A DNA stretch of 15,062 nucleotides from an uncultured Acidobacteriota bacterium (GTDB lineage: Bacteria; Acidobacteriota; Thermoanaerobaculia; Gp7-AA8), in NCBI GenBank assembly GCA_946887105.1, contig CAMPKJ010000105.1:1-15062 (forward strand). Reading direction: 5' to 3'. The stretch's first letter is position 1. Each line of letters begins with the position of its first letter. Made by a program: the position numbers and the translations under genes. Below the pieces are notes generated by a model. That model ran no database searches and was not told the origin of the DNA. It saw only the letters and a program-made list of their open reading frames with translations. Positions 1-7,207 of the stretch are shown in pieces.

Positions 1-1
1 G

Positions 2-556
2 AAAACGAGCATTCAGTCGCGCCGACGTAAGCATCCGAGTACCCCGCCTGCCGCCAAGCGGCCAGGCCGGTTTGAGCACGAATACGAGCGCAAGGGCGCG
101 CTGGCGTACTTGGCCGCGTACGACGTCCATCGAGCGAGCGTATTCGGACGATGTGACCAGACCACTGGCATCCTTCCGTTTGGCAAACTCGTAGAGCACG
201 TGATGGAACAGGAGCCGTATCGATCCGCAACCCGGGTGTTCTGGATCGTCGACAACGGATCATCGCACCGCGGACAGGCGGCGTGTGAACGCCTCAGAAA
301 GAAGTGGCCGAACCTGATTCTCGTGCACACTCCGGTTCACGCCAGCTGGCTGAATCAGATCGAAATCTACTTCTCGATCCTCCAGAGAAAAGTGCTCACC
401 CCGAATGACTTCAAATCTCTGCAGCACCTTGAGCGAACGGTCCTCGCATTCCAGGATCGGTTTTCGACGTTAGGACAGCCATTCAAATGGAAGTTCACGC
501 GTGACGACCTGCGTCGTTACCTCGCCAAGCTGACGACCCTTCCGCTCGCGGCGTAA
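2..556 (+). CDS. IS630-family transposase, C-terminal DDE part (5'-truncated by window edge)
   Basis: The frame is open from base 2 to the TAA at 554-556, giving about 184 residues with no start inside the window. The protein matches the catalytic half of IS630/Tc1-mariner transposases, which cut and paste DNA at TA targets. Visible motifs are the second catalytic Asp in WIVDNGSSH and the third acidic residue in SWLNQIEIYFS, followed by the family's usual tail of aromatic and basic residues (FKWKFTRDDLRRYL). The first residues (K-T-S-I-Q) look like the end of the family's D-E-K-T-x-I-Q motif. The first catalytic Asp would then lie just left of the window. An internal TTG at 110 is open in frame but is unlikely to be the start, because family sequence continues upstream of it. 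Whether the element is intact cannot be judged without the left flank. Confidence 0.85.
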   Translation, partial: KTSIQSRRRKHPSTPPAAKRPGRFEHEYERKGALAYLAAYDVHRASVFGRCDQTTGILPFGKLVEHVMEQEPYRSATRVFWIVDNGSSHRGQAACERLRKKWPNLILVHTPVHASWLNQIEIYFSILQRKVLTPNDFKSLQHLERTVLAFQDRFSTLGQPFKWKFTRDDLRRYLAKLTTLPLAA

Positions 557-571
557 TCGAATTTACCGAAT

Positions 572-582
572 GGAGTACTTAG
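572..582 (+). repeat. Candidate right end of the IS630-like element
   Basis: GGAGTACTTAG lies 15 bp after the transposase stop, about where the terminal inverted repeat of an IS630-type element is expected, and it ends next to a TA. The left end is outside the window, so the inverted repeat cannot be confirmed. This is a positional inference from how close such ends usually lie to the transposase stop. Confidence 0.3.
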
Positions 583-651
583 CCGGACACGGTTCACGGC
601 GGTCTCACGCGCGCCACCCGCGCGATCGCGCGCCGCCGTGCCGGTTCCGAA

Positions 652-686
652 AATTCTGGCCGCGGAAATTCCGGGAATTCTGGCCG
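652..686 (+). repeat. Two copies of AATTCTGGCCG, 24 bp apart
   Basis: The 11-mer AATTCTGGCCG occurs at 652-662 and again at 676-686. A related GGAAATTCCGGG lies between them (664-675). Spaced short repeats of this kind are typical of terminal regions of some insertion sequences, for example the multiple terminal repeats of IS21-like elements. No transposase of that type lies nearby, so they may be a leftover end. Confidence 0.45.
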
Positions 687-812
687 GTCATCAGAGGATG
701 AGGGCGAGCCGAGCCCAACGAAGCGACGTGGACAACGAGGACGATCGTGAGATCTCTTCCGGGCCCGGTCGCGAGGTGCGTGGTGGCGAGGAACGGGCGC
801 GGTTTTGATCGA

Positions 813-840
813 GCAGGAGCGGGAGAGTGCCCGCTCCTGC
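813..840. other. Strong hairpin (11-bp perfect stem, 6-nt loop)
   Basis: GCAGGAGCGGG at 813-823 pairs perfectly with CCCGCTCCTGC at 830-840 around the loop AGAGTG. No T-run follows on the plus strand (CATCTTCGGG). On the minus strand the hairpin is preceded by GATGG and followed by TCGATC, so there is no U-tract either. It lies more than 500 bp past the anti-sigma stop. It could be a transcript-end structure without a U-tract or part of a mobile-element end. Confidence 0.55.
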
Positions 841-1368
841 CATCTTCGGGCGCCGGTGCGGGCGCAAGGGTTGCTCGCCAGCAGAGCCCTATCCTCCCGA
901 CCGGCGGCGAGAAGCTTCGCGCATCACCGTCCGCGGGTCAAAGACCCCCCCATCCGGACAGTTAAAAATTCCCCCTGGTGGAGTAACGACGAACTTCACG
1001 CGCGCTGGTGTGTCACGAACATGCGCGATGCGCGGCGCACCATGCTTCCTGTTCTCGACGCTGACGCGCCACCAAACATGCGGAAGCGCGCGTGATCGAG
1101 ATGAGTCCCGCCGAATCGCTGGAGTTGCCGCGCAACGAATAACGGTTGCCGAAGACGATCCTGTCGGTCGATGAAGTGGAAACGATCGTTGCGCCTTGCG
1201 ATCGTACTCGCCGGCCGATACTGTTGCGGAGGCATCACTTCCTTCTGCGGTCCGTGCCAGGCGCGCCACCGGCGGATCTTGCGCTGCCGCGTGCGCAACT
1301 GCCCGTCGCTCTCGACCGAAATCTCAACGAGCCGGATCGGCGTGTCGTTTGAAGCGCGCAGCGCCGCC

Positions 1369-2091
1369 TCAACGGGATTCCACACGCAAGGTGTACGTCG
1401 CGAGGCGATGGCTGTCGCCCGAGAGGACCAACTCGTAACGGCCCGGTGCGAGGTCGTCGGTGGAGAACGAGATGGGGAACGAGCCGTCCGGCTCGCGTTT
1501 GACGTTGTTGCGGATCCATCGAGAGCGCGAAGGCGCCGCGCGCAGGTCGAGAAGCTCGAACCGGTACTCGCGATATTCGCGGTCCGGCCGGTGGAGCGGC
1601 TTGAGGAGGTAGTCGGTCGATGGCGCCAGGATGATGTCCGGAACGCCACCGGCACCGCGCTCGGCGCGTTCCTCGTCGGCGCTGAGGACTTTCGTGACGA
1701 CCGATCCTGGCGGGTTAGGGCGGGTCCGCATCATGACTCCGCCCGCGATGGCCACGGCGATGACGATGCCCGCGGCGAGCGCGAAAGTACGCGTTCGCGA
1801 ATATGGTTGCCGCCGTGACTGAAACTCGAGGCGCTGCCGGAGTCGTTCGAGATCGGCTTGTTTCTCGTTCTCGGTCAAGACAAGTTCGTCGTTCTCGTTG
1901 GGATTCGCGGTCATCACGCGGACGAGTTCGGGGTAATACGCGAGGACGGCTCGCACTCGTTCCGCTTCCGCTTGAGGCAATTCGCCGCGGAGCAAGGCCT
2001 CGACCGTTTCCACCGGAGGCGGCGGTCCTACGCGTTTGCGTCCCTCTTCGAGCAGATCGCGGCGGGCCTGCTGCCAATCTGCTTTCGTCAT
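1369..2091 (-). CDS. Membrane-anchored putative anti-sigma factor
   Basis: The 240-residue protein has three parts. A cytoplasmic N-terminus (1-100) is helical and charged, with a probable short coiled coil near 70-92. One transmembrane helix spans about 102-121 (FALAAGIVIAVAIAGGVMM). A C-terminal domain of about 120 residues, predicted outside the membrane, ends in a beta-like stretch (LAPGRYELVLSG). I find no clear His-Cys zinc anti-sigma motif, so the role rests on topology and on being the second gene after an ECF sigma factor. The ATG at 2091 is chosen over upstream in-frame codons because it overlaps the sigma stop (ATGA) and follows GGAGG with 7-nt spacing. The likely role is to hold the sigma factor inactive at the inner membrane until the outer domain senses a signal. 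An unrelated membrane partner remains possible. Confidence 0.7.
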   Translation of the reverse strand: MTKADWQQARRDLLEEGRKRVGPPPPVETVEALLRGELPQAEAERVRAVLAYYPELVRVMTANPNENDELVLTENEKQADLERLRQRLEFQSRRQPYSRTRTFALAAGIVIAVAIAGGVMMRTRPNPPGSVVTKVLSADEERAERGAGGVPDIILAPSTDYLLKPLHRPDREYREYRFELLDLRAAPSRSRWIRNNVKREPDGSFPISFSTDDLAPGRYELVLSGDSHRLATYTLRVESR

Positions 2092-2627
2092 GAGTCGTCC
2101 TCCCAGCCGTCCAACTCGTTGCCGAGCAATTCCCTGAGCCGTTTGCGCGCGGCATTCAAACGCGACTTCAATGCCGGCTCGGTGATGTCCAGGGTCGTCC
2201 GGATCTCGTCGTACGTCAGTCCTGCGAGATAAAAGTAGACCACGCAAATGCGCTGTGTTTCCGGAAGCTGGTCGATGGCGTGACGCAAGGTGCGCGCGAG
2301 CTCGCTGTGTGCGACCTGCACATCCGCGGGCCTTACGCGCGCGTCCGCGACGTCATACAACGCATCCTCCGGCTCCGTAATCCCGTGGCGCTTTCCCGCT
2401 TTGCTGTCGCGAATGGCGTTGTAGGCGAGGCGCCGTGCGACCTGTTGCAGGTAACCCCATCGCGCAGTGCCGAGGTAGTCGTCCACGTGTTGATAGACAC
2501 GAAGAAAGACGTCCTGGGTCAGGTCGCGGGCGTCGTCGACGCTGAATCCGAGGCCGCGAATGAAGCGGACGAGCCGCTCGTAGTAGGGCAGGAGCTGCTG
2601 GTACCGGCGTTCGCTTTCGTCACTCAT
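2088..2627 (-). CDS. ECF-type RNA polymerase sigma factor
   Basis: The 179-residue product has the two-domain layout and length of ECF (group 4) sigma-70 factors. Sigma region 2 spans about 14-73, with the core-binding segment D-A-R-D-L-T-Q-D-V-F-L-R-V-Y. Sigma region 4 spans about 115-168, with LPETQRICVVYFYLAGLTYDEI followed by a helix-turn-helix ending in SRLNAARKRLRELL. It would direct RNA polymerase to a small regulon, plausibly including its own operon and the divergent genes. I chose ATG at 2627, which has AGG about 6 nt upstream; a GTG two codons earlier (2633) is an alternative. The gene overlaps the downstream anti-sigma start by 4 nt, so translation is likely coupled. Confidence 0.93.
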   Translation of the reverse strand: MSDESERRYQQLLPYYERLVRFIRGLGFSVDDARDLTQDVFLRVYQHVDDYLGTARWGYLQQVARRLAYNAIRDSKAGKRHGITEPEDALYDVADARVRPADVQVAHSELARTLRHAIDQLPETQRICVVYFYLAGLTYDEIRTTLDITEPALKSRLNAARKRLRELLGNELDGWEDDS

Positions 2628-2646
2628 CCGCACCTGCCGATATCAT
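2620..2646 (-). CDS. Possible 8-codon leader ORF overlapping the sigma-factor start
   Basis: On the minus strand an ATG at 2646-2644 is preceded by AAGG with 6-nt spacing, a better ribosome site than that of the sigma gene itself. It encodes the octapeptide M-I-S-A-G-A-D-E and stops with TGA at 2622-2620, 5 nt inside the sigma ORF. Ribosomes ending there could restart at the sigma ATG (2627), or the leader could lower sigma expression. It may also be chance; only conservation could tell. Confidence 0.3.
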   Translation of the reverse strand: MISAGADE

Positions 2647-2697
2647 GATCTACCTTCTTCAACAGGTAAAGCGCACGCTTCGGAGAGAGAGGCAGTG
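2628..2697. promoter_or_regulatory. Divergent intergenic region between the sigma gene and the TPR-CHAT gene
   Basis: Only about 70 bp separate the divergent starts, so the two promoters must overlap, or reach into the coding ends, or both. Visible elements are the palindrome ATCATGAT (2642-2649), the inverted repeat AAGCG-CA-CGCTT (2669-2680), the sigma-side ribosome site (AAGG complement at 2653-2656) and the purine-rich GAGAGAGAGG just before the TPR-CHAT start. I cannot place -35/-10 boxes with confidence. A shared control point for both transcription units, possibly recognised by the encoded ECF factor, is an inference. Confidence 0.45.
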
Positions 2698-5600
2698 ATG
2701 ACCCGTTGTGTCCGATGGTCGTGGTGGGCAAAGTCTGTCGTGTTGCTCGTGCTGTGCCTGACGGCCGGCGCGTGCAGACAGGAACAAAAAGCTGGGGATG
2801 GGACCGAAAGCGGGGTGCCACGCATCGCCCAGCCTCGGCTGAGCGGCTTCGGAGTGTGGCATGCGTGCGTCGAAACAGGGAGGCCGCCGGGGTCGCTCGT
2901 GGCGCAAATGGCCTGTGCTCCCCCAACCATCCCTGACGATCTCGTGTCGTTGGACGGTGATGGTTGTGACCGCAAGATGAAGACGATGACGGACGCGGTT
3001 CGCGTTTTGGCATATGTGCCCGTTTGTACGGACGCGGCCGTCGCGAAGCTCGAAGCGATTTCCGAGTCCCATCGCGTTCCGGCCGTCCTGAGCAACCTCT
3101 CGGCGGCTTACTACGTGCGCGCTCAACGGAAGGATCAACTCTCTGATTTCGTCCGCGCTTTGCACGCGGCCGATGCCGCGGTGAAACTGTTGCCCTCCTG
3201 GGAGGCGATGTTCAATCGCGCGCTCGCCGAGGAAACGCTCGGCCTGTCCTCCGAAGCGATGGCGTCGTGGAACGCGATTCGACATCGGTCGGATGGATGG
3301 GGAAAGGAAGCGACGGAGCATTGGCGAAAGCTTCAGCGCGCACAGACGGTCGGGGCGGCCGTGCAATGGAAGCTCCATGCGGAACGACTCCCTGAAGTCG
3401 CAGGGCGAGGGGACGGCAAGGGCGTCACGGCGCTCATCACGAATTACCGGGCCGCCGCGCAGCGCCACGTGGAAAACGAAGTGCTTCCCGCGTGGGCAGC
3501 GGCGGAGACGGCGCACCGCACAGTCGCCGCCGAGGCCGAATTGCGACTGGCCGAAAGGATCGCCGCTTCGCTCGCCGAGCTGACGCGTGATCGTTATCTG
3601 CAAGACGTCGTCAACGGGATTCGGAACGCCGATCCGGCGACGCGGGCCGCGTTTCGCCGCGGTCTCAGCGAATACGCGGCGGGCCGCACCGAGGAATCGA
3701 AGCTCCAGAAGGATGCCGTCGCCGCTGCCGCCTACGCCCGCGCCGAGGAGTCATTCGCCAGGAGCGGGAATCCATTTCGGTTGATGGCAATCATCAAGCG
3801 CGTTGCGCAACTCACCATCGGCGGACACTACGCCGAAGCCGAACGCGCACTGGCCGTCGTGGAACGCGATGCGCGCCTTTCGCACTATCCCTCTTTCGCC
3901 GGACGCGTGCATGCGGGACGCGGCTTCATTGCCTGGATGCAAGGCCGTCTGCTCGATTCCATTGCCGAGTACACCGAGTCCGAAAACGCGTTCCGGGCCA
4001 TCGGGGACCGCGAGTCCGAAGCGAGCATCATCACGCGCAAGATCGGTGTCTATCGGTTGATCGGAAATCATGAGCTGACCTGGCGGGAGATCTTCAAGCT
4101 CCGCGATTACGCCGCGGCCATCCGCGACCCTCAATCACTCCATCTCACCCTCGGCGAGCTGGCCACGGCCGCTCTCGATCTCGGATATCCCGATGTCGCA
4201 CTGCGCTACCAGAACGCTGCCGTGGGATTGTTGCGAACGGAACTCCGGCGCGAGGCGAACGATGAGAAGGTGGTCGCGTCGCTGATCGCGAACCTCGGCA
4301 TCGCGCTCCGGGCGCGCGCGGCAATTTACGCGCATCTCGGGAATGACATCGCGGCGGAGCACGACCTCGACGAGGCGTTCGATCGGATCGGGGAAAAAGC
4401 TCCACAGCCGGACGACGCCATCCGCAACGGCTTTCAGGCGCGTCTGGCCGAGGTCGAGGCGCAAACACTCGCCAGGAAAAATCGAACCAGCGAGGCCATC
4501 GCGGCATTGAGTGCGGGGATCGACTATGCGGCGCGAACGCACTTCAGCTCACTGACCGCGTCCCTGCTCGTGCAGCGGGCGGAACAGCAGGCGATGGCCG
4601 GAAATACCGGCGCGGAACTCGACGACCTGCGCGCCGCACTCCGTGCGCTGCGGCGTGAAGAGCAGGCCATGCTCGGTACGCAGCGTTCGCGGCCCAACGC
4701 GGAGCTGATGTGGTCCGCATATTTTGGACGGTATCAACAGACCTATCGCCGTCTCATCCAGCGTCTCGTCGAGCGCGGCGAGGATGCGGAAGCGTTCGAC
4801 TACGCGGAGAAAGCCCGGGCATTCGAGCCGTTGCACCTCATCCTGGGTCGCGACGATGTTCCGCCGGAATTCCGCTCGCTCGTGCGAGACGGCGAGCCGT
4901 TTCGTCTTGCCGACGTCGAGCGATTGCTTCCCCAGGACACCTTTCTGCTGCAGTACGCCGTGCTGGAGGACCGTACGTTCGTGTGGGTGGTCTGGAACGG
5001 GGACTTCCAGCGGACGACCCTGCCGATCGGCAACGCCCAAATCGCGCGGTGGACGGCGACGCTGCAGCGGCTGGGACGCGCCAGCGACCATGAGGAGTTC
5101 GACGGCGCGCTGGCCGATCCTTACGAGGCGCTCCTTCGTGAGCCGCTGGCACGCGTGAGCAAGCTCAGTGGAGGGCGAGGTACGCCGCACGTGGTCATCG
5201 TTCCGGACCGGGCCATGCACGGCCTGCCGTTCGCCGCGTTACGCAACGGCAAGCGTCACGTCGTGCGCGATTTCGTCGTCGCGGTCCAGGCGAGCGCCAC
5301 GCTCTATGGATATTCGCTGGCAATGGACGAGCAGCGTCGCGCGAACGATCCGAAACAGATCCTGATCGTCGCCGATCCGGCATTCGATCGACACCTCGAC
5401 GTCGCCCAGAGGCTCGGCGACCTGGAATGGGCGCGTTCCGAAGGAAAACAAATCGCCGCGCTCTATCGGGATGCGGTACCGGTCGAGACGCTCACAGGCG
5501 AGACCGCGACGCCGGCTGCTTTTCTGCGCCTTGCCTCCGGGAGCAGCATCATTCACATCGCGGCACATGGCATCGCCAATCCCGACATTCCCTCCCGGTC

Positions 5601-6018
5601 GTTCATCCTTCTCGCGCGCTCCGGCAATGACTCGGGAGCCGTCGACGCAGAACTGCTCCTGACCCAGATGCACCTGAACGACGCGCGGCTGGTCGTGCTG
5701 GCCACGTGCAGCAGCGCCGGTGGCACGCCGGTGGGGCCGGAAGGCCTGGCGCCGCTGGTGCGGCCGCTGATCGTGTCCGGAGCGCCGGGCGTGATCGGCA
5801 CGCTCTGGAACGTCAAGGAGAACGCGGATACCACCGAGCTGCTGGTGCGGTTTCATCGTCATTATCGCGACGGAGCGAGCGCCGACGACGCGTTGCGGCT
5901 CGCACAATTGGAGATGCTCGAAGGTCCGGAACTCGAGCGGAGCTCCGCCGTCGCATGGGCGCCTTTTCAGGCGATCGGTCACGCGTCTTCACCCTTTCAG
6001 AAACAGACAAGGAGATGA
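2698..6018 (+). CDS. Exported TPR-CHAT caspase-fold protease, probable lipoprotein
   Basis: The 1106-residue protein starts with a signal peptide and a lipobox-like end (L-T-A-G-A-C, Cys26), followed by a region with four further cysteines (57, 73, 90, 110). Tetratricopeptide-like helical repeats fill most of residues 125-710 and probably bind protein partners. The C-terminus (about 740-1100) is a CHAT domain, the caspase-like cysteine peptidase fold also found in separases and in the Csx29 protease. The His/Cys dyad is intact: His957 in IIHIAAHG and Cys1004 in VLATCSSAGG. Conserved CHAT segments such as MHGLPFAALRN and GVIGTLWNV are present. The ATG at 2698 sits 5 nt after GAGAGAGG; the adjacent GTG at 2695 is an alternative. 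The next gene begins 1 nt after the stop, so the two are probably translated together. Substrate is unknown. Periplasmic or outer-surface location is inferred from the signal. Confidence 0.9.
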   Translation: MTRCVRWSWWAKSVVLLVLCLTAGACRQEQKAGDGTESGVPRIAQPRLSGFGVWHACVETGRPPGSLVAQMACAPPTIPDDLVSLDGDGCDRKMKTMTDAVRVLAYVPVCTDAAVAKLEAISESHRVPAVLSNLSAAYYVRAQRKDQLSDFVRALHAADAAVKLLPSWEAMFNRALAEETLGLSSEAMASWNAIRHRSDGWGKEATEHWRKLQRAQTVGAAVQWKLHAERLPEVAGRGDGKGVTALITNYRAAAQRHVENEVLPAWAAAETAHRTVAAEAELRLAERIAASLAELTRDRYLQDVVNGIRNADPATRAAFRRGLSEYAAGRTEESKLQKDAVAAAAYARAEESFARSGNPFRLMAIIKRVAQLTIGGHYAEAERALAVVERDARLSHYPSFAGRVHAGRGFIAWMQGRLLDSIAEYTESENAFRAIGDRESEASIITRKIGVYRLIGNHELTWREIFKLRDYAAAIRDPQSLHLTLGELATAALDLGYPDVALRYQNAAVGLLRTELRREANDEKVVASLIANLGIALRARAAIYAHLGNDIAAEHDLDEAFDRIGEKAPQPDDAIRNGFQARLAEVEAQTLARKNRTSEAIAALSAGIDYAARTHFSSLTASLLVQRAEQQAMAGNTGAELDDLRAALRALRREEQAMLGTQRSRPNAELMWSAYFGRYQQTYRRLIQRLVERGEDAEAFDYAEKARAFEPLHLILGRDDVPPEFRSLVRDGEPFRLADVERLLPQDTFLLQYAVLEDRTFVWVVWNGDFQRTTLPIGNAQIARWTATLQRLGRASDHEEFDGALADPYEALLREPLARVSKLSGGRGTPHVVIVPDRAMHGLPFAALRNGKRHVVRDFVVAVQASATLYGYSLAMDEQRRANDPKQILIVADPAFDRHLDVAQRLGDLEWARSEGKQIAALYRDAVPVETLTGETATPAAFLRLASGSSIIHIAAHGIANPDIPSRSFILLARSGNDSGAVDAELLLTQMHLNDARLVVLATCSSAGGTPVGPEGLAPLVRPLIVSGAPGVIGTLWNVKENADTTELLVRFHRHYRDGASADDALRLAQLEMLEGPELERSSAVAWAPFQAIGHASSPFQKQTRR

Positions 6019-6019
6019 C

Positions 6020-7090
6020 ATGGAATTCGTATTGAGGATTTTCTTCAGCGGCCTGATCGCGTTCGTGCCCGGTGACGACGGCAAAGAATTGAACGTACTT
6101 CTGGTCCAGACTCCGCACGCGTACGAGCTCGCGAACGGCGCGACGCTGGCGCACCATCGTCCGCTGCTCCTGGCGCGCGCCGCGACCTGCGAGGGGACGT
6201 GCAAGACCGACGACGCGCAAGCATCGATCGCACAATTCCTGTACGCGCGCAAAACGCCGGAACAGGCGCTCTCCGCACTGAACCAGGCAATCCTCGGCGG
6301 AGGTGCATGGCAACTGACGGGATCCGAGTTGTCGCTCAATGGCCCGACCGGCCCGTTGAACATCCACACCGGCGTCCGCAGGCGGGATGAAAACGACGCA
6401 CTGAATCGCGTGCCCAGGACGGTCCAGGAACGCGAAGACTTCAGCTGGGTGGCCGACATCAACGAGATCGCGCCGGACAGTGAGGGCTACCGATCGTCTC
6501 TCACGCAGCCCGGGAATCCGGGCAACCTCGTCGCGGCACGGTTGAGGTTGCGCAGCGGCAAAATCATGACGTACTCCGTCATTAAAATCGACGGCAACGC
6601 CCGGCCCATTCATTTCCGCAAACCGTCCGGCGACGGACCGGAGGCTCCGTATGCACAAGCGCTGGCGAATTGGGTCGAGGCCACGATTCACGTGTCCGGT
6701 GACTCGCTGGAGATCGTCGACCGGGACTTCGCCGAGCCGACGCGCCTGCGCAGCATGAAACTGCATCCGCAGGACGGAGTGATCGAGCTCGCGCTGCTCA
6801 ACCTGCCGCCGTATGAGACCCCGGATCCGGATGCGCCTGCGCCGTCGCCGCGGCCCGGCCAGCATTTCCAGATCTACTATGACCTCGCCAAGACGCCGCC
6901 GGCGCAGGCGGACCGTCTCGTGCCGCATCAGGCACTCCTGCCGCTCGCGTCCGATCCGCAGACGGAGTGGTCGTCGTTGCATCCCAAGGACGCGATGTGG
7001 TCGGACCTGCTCGAGAATCTGGGCCTCAGTCCGCGCGGCAAAGGGCCGTATGAAGTCGCGCTCTGTCCGGTAACGCGCGACGGGGGGTAA
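6020..7090 (+). CDS. Uncharacterised 356-residue protein coupled to the TPR-CHAT gene
   Basis: I do not recognise this family with confidence. The start ATG at 6020 follows AAGGAG with 5-nt spacing and lies 1 nt after the TPR-CHAT stop, a classic coupled junction. There is no signal peptide: the N-terminus reads like a beta strand (FVLRIFFSGLIAFVP) followed by another (ELNVLLVQ), so a cytoplasmic location is likely. His33, His45, His46, Cys57 and Cys61 cluster and could bind a metal. Residues about 110-260 alternate strands and charged turns. A Pro-rich linker (about 263-285) leads to a C-terminal segment opening with GQHFQIYYDLA. Gene order suggests it is a partner, regulator or substrate of the protease, although the two are predicted on opposite sides of the membrane. 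Function is open. Confidence 0.85.
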   Translation: MEFVLRIFFSGLIAFVPGDDGKELNVLLVQTPHAYELANGATLAHHRPLLLARAATCEGTCKTDDAQASIAQFLYARKTPEQALSALNQAILGGGAWQLTGSELSLNGPTGPLNIHTGVRRRDENDALNRVPRTVQEREDFSWVADINEIAPDSEGYRSSLTQPGNPGNLVAARLRLRSGKIMTYSVIKIDGNARPIHFRKPSGDGPEAPYAQALANWVEATIHVSGDSLEIVDRDFAEPTRLRSMKLHPQDGVIELALLNLPPYETPDPDAPAPSPRPGQHFQIYYDLAKTPPAQADRLVPHQALLPLASDPQTEWSSLHPKDAMWSDLLENLGLSPRGKGPYEVALCPVTRDGG

Positions 7091-7101
7091 CGGCAAATCT
7101 C

Positions 7102-7128
7102 GAGCGACGGCCGGCATGGCCGTCGCTC
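7102..7128 (+). terminator. Hairpin between the two plus-strand gene sets, terminator-like
   Basis: GAGCGACGGCC (7102-7112) pairs perfectly with GGCCGTCGCTC (7118-7128) around the loop GGCAT, 11 nt after the stop of the 356-residue protein gene. The position fits a transcription terminator. The downstream sequence (ATTGCTCC) lacks a real U-tract, so it may be a weak terminator, a Rho-assisted end or an RNA-stabilising hairpin that lets some readthrough into the caspase operon. Confidence 0.55.
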
Positions 7129-7171
7129 ATTGCTCCAGCGAACGCGCATGCAACCACTCCCTCGTCTTTCG

Positions 7172-7193
7172 TGTCGTTCCTGACATCGCGACA
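7172..7193. promoter_or_regulatory. Inverted repeat upstream of the caspase gene
   Basis: TGTCG (7172-7176) and CGACA (7189-7193) form an inverted repeat with 12-nt spacing, and an extra GACA half-site sits at 7182-7185. It lies 14 nt before the caspase start, within the 117-bp gap that would hold the promoter of the second operon. It could be an operator, but the arms are short enough for chance. No clear promoter boxes are visible. Confidence 0.25.
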
Positions 7194-7207
7194 GACAAGA
7201 GACGAGG

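Larger units (their letters stand above)
557..1368. other. Gene-poor stretch between the transposase and the anti-sigma gene
   Basis: About 810 bp hold no reading frame with a credible protein. The frames that stay open are rich in Arg, Ser, Pro and Ala without motifs, as expected of chance openings in GC-rich DNA. The stretch contains an 11-bp direct repeat at 652-686, an 11-bp-stem hairpin at 813-840, and a segment near 953-976 (CCGGACAGTTAAAAATTCCC) that resembles sequence often seen at insertion-sequence ends. Short peptide-like fragments occur in two frames at about 1011-1141 and could be gene remnants, but I cannot assign them. The likeliest reading is mobile-element debris plus the 3' flank of the minus-strand operon. 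Confidence 0.5.

Noticed and set aside
1011..1141. Broken gene in two frames upstream of the anti-sigma 3' end
   Set aside because: The fragments read somewhat protein-like but match nothing I recognise, and too little sequence remains to call a pseudogene.
1171..1818. Plus-strand open frame opposite the anti-sigma gene
   Set aside because: The minus strand has a transmembrane helix, a coupled start and a strong ribosome site; the plus-strand product is compositionally odd with no motifs.
2698..7090. Craspase-like (type III-E CRISPR) system from the TPR-CHAT gene
   Set aside because: No Cas7-11, no CRISPR array and no Csx30/Csx31 likeness are visible, and the TPR-CHAT protein has an export signal.
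5813..7117. Antisense open frame (about 434 codons) opposite the CHAT end and the 356-residue protein gene
   Set aside because: Arg-rich low-motif translation, spans two good plus-strand genes and has no supporting ribosome site.
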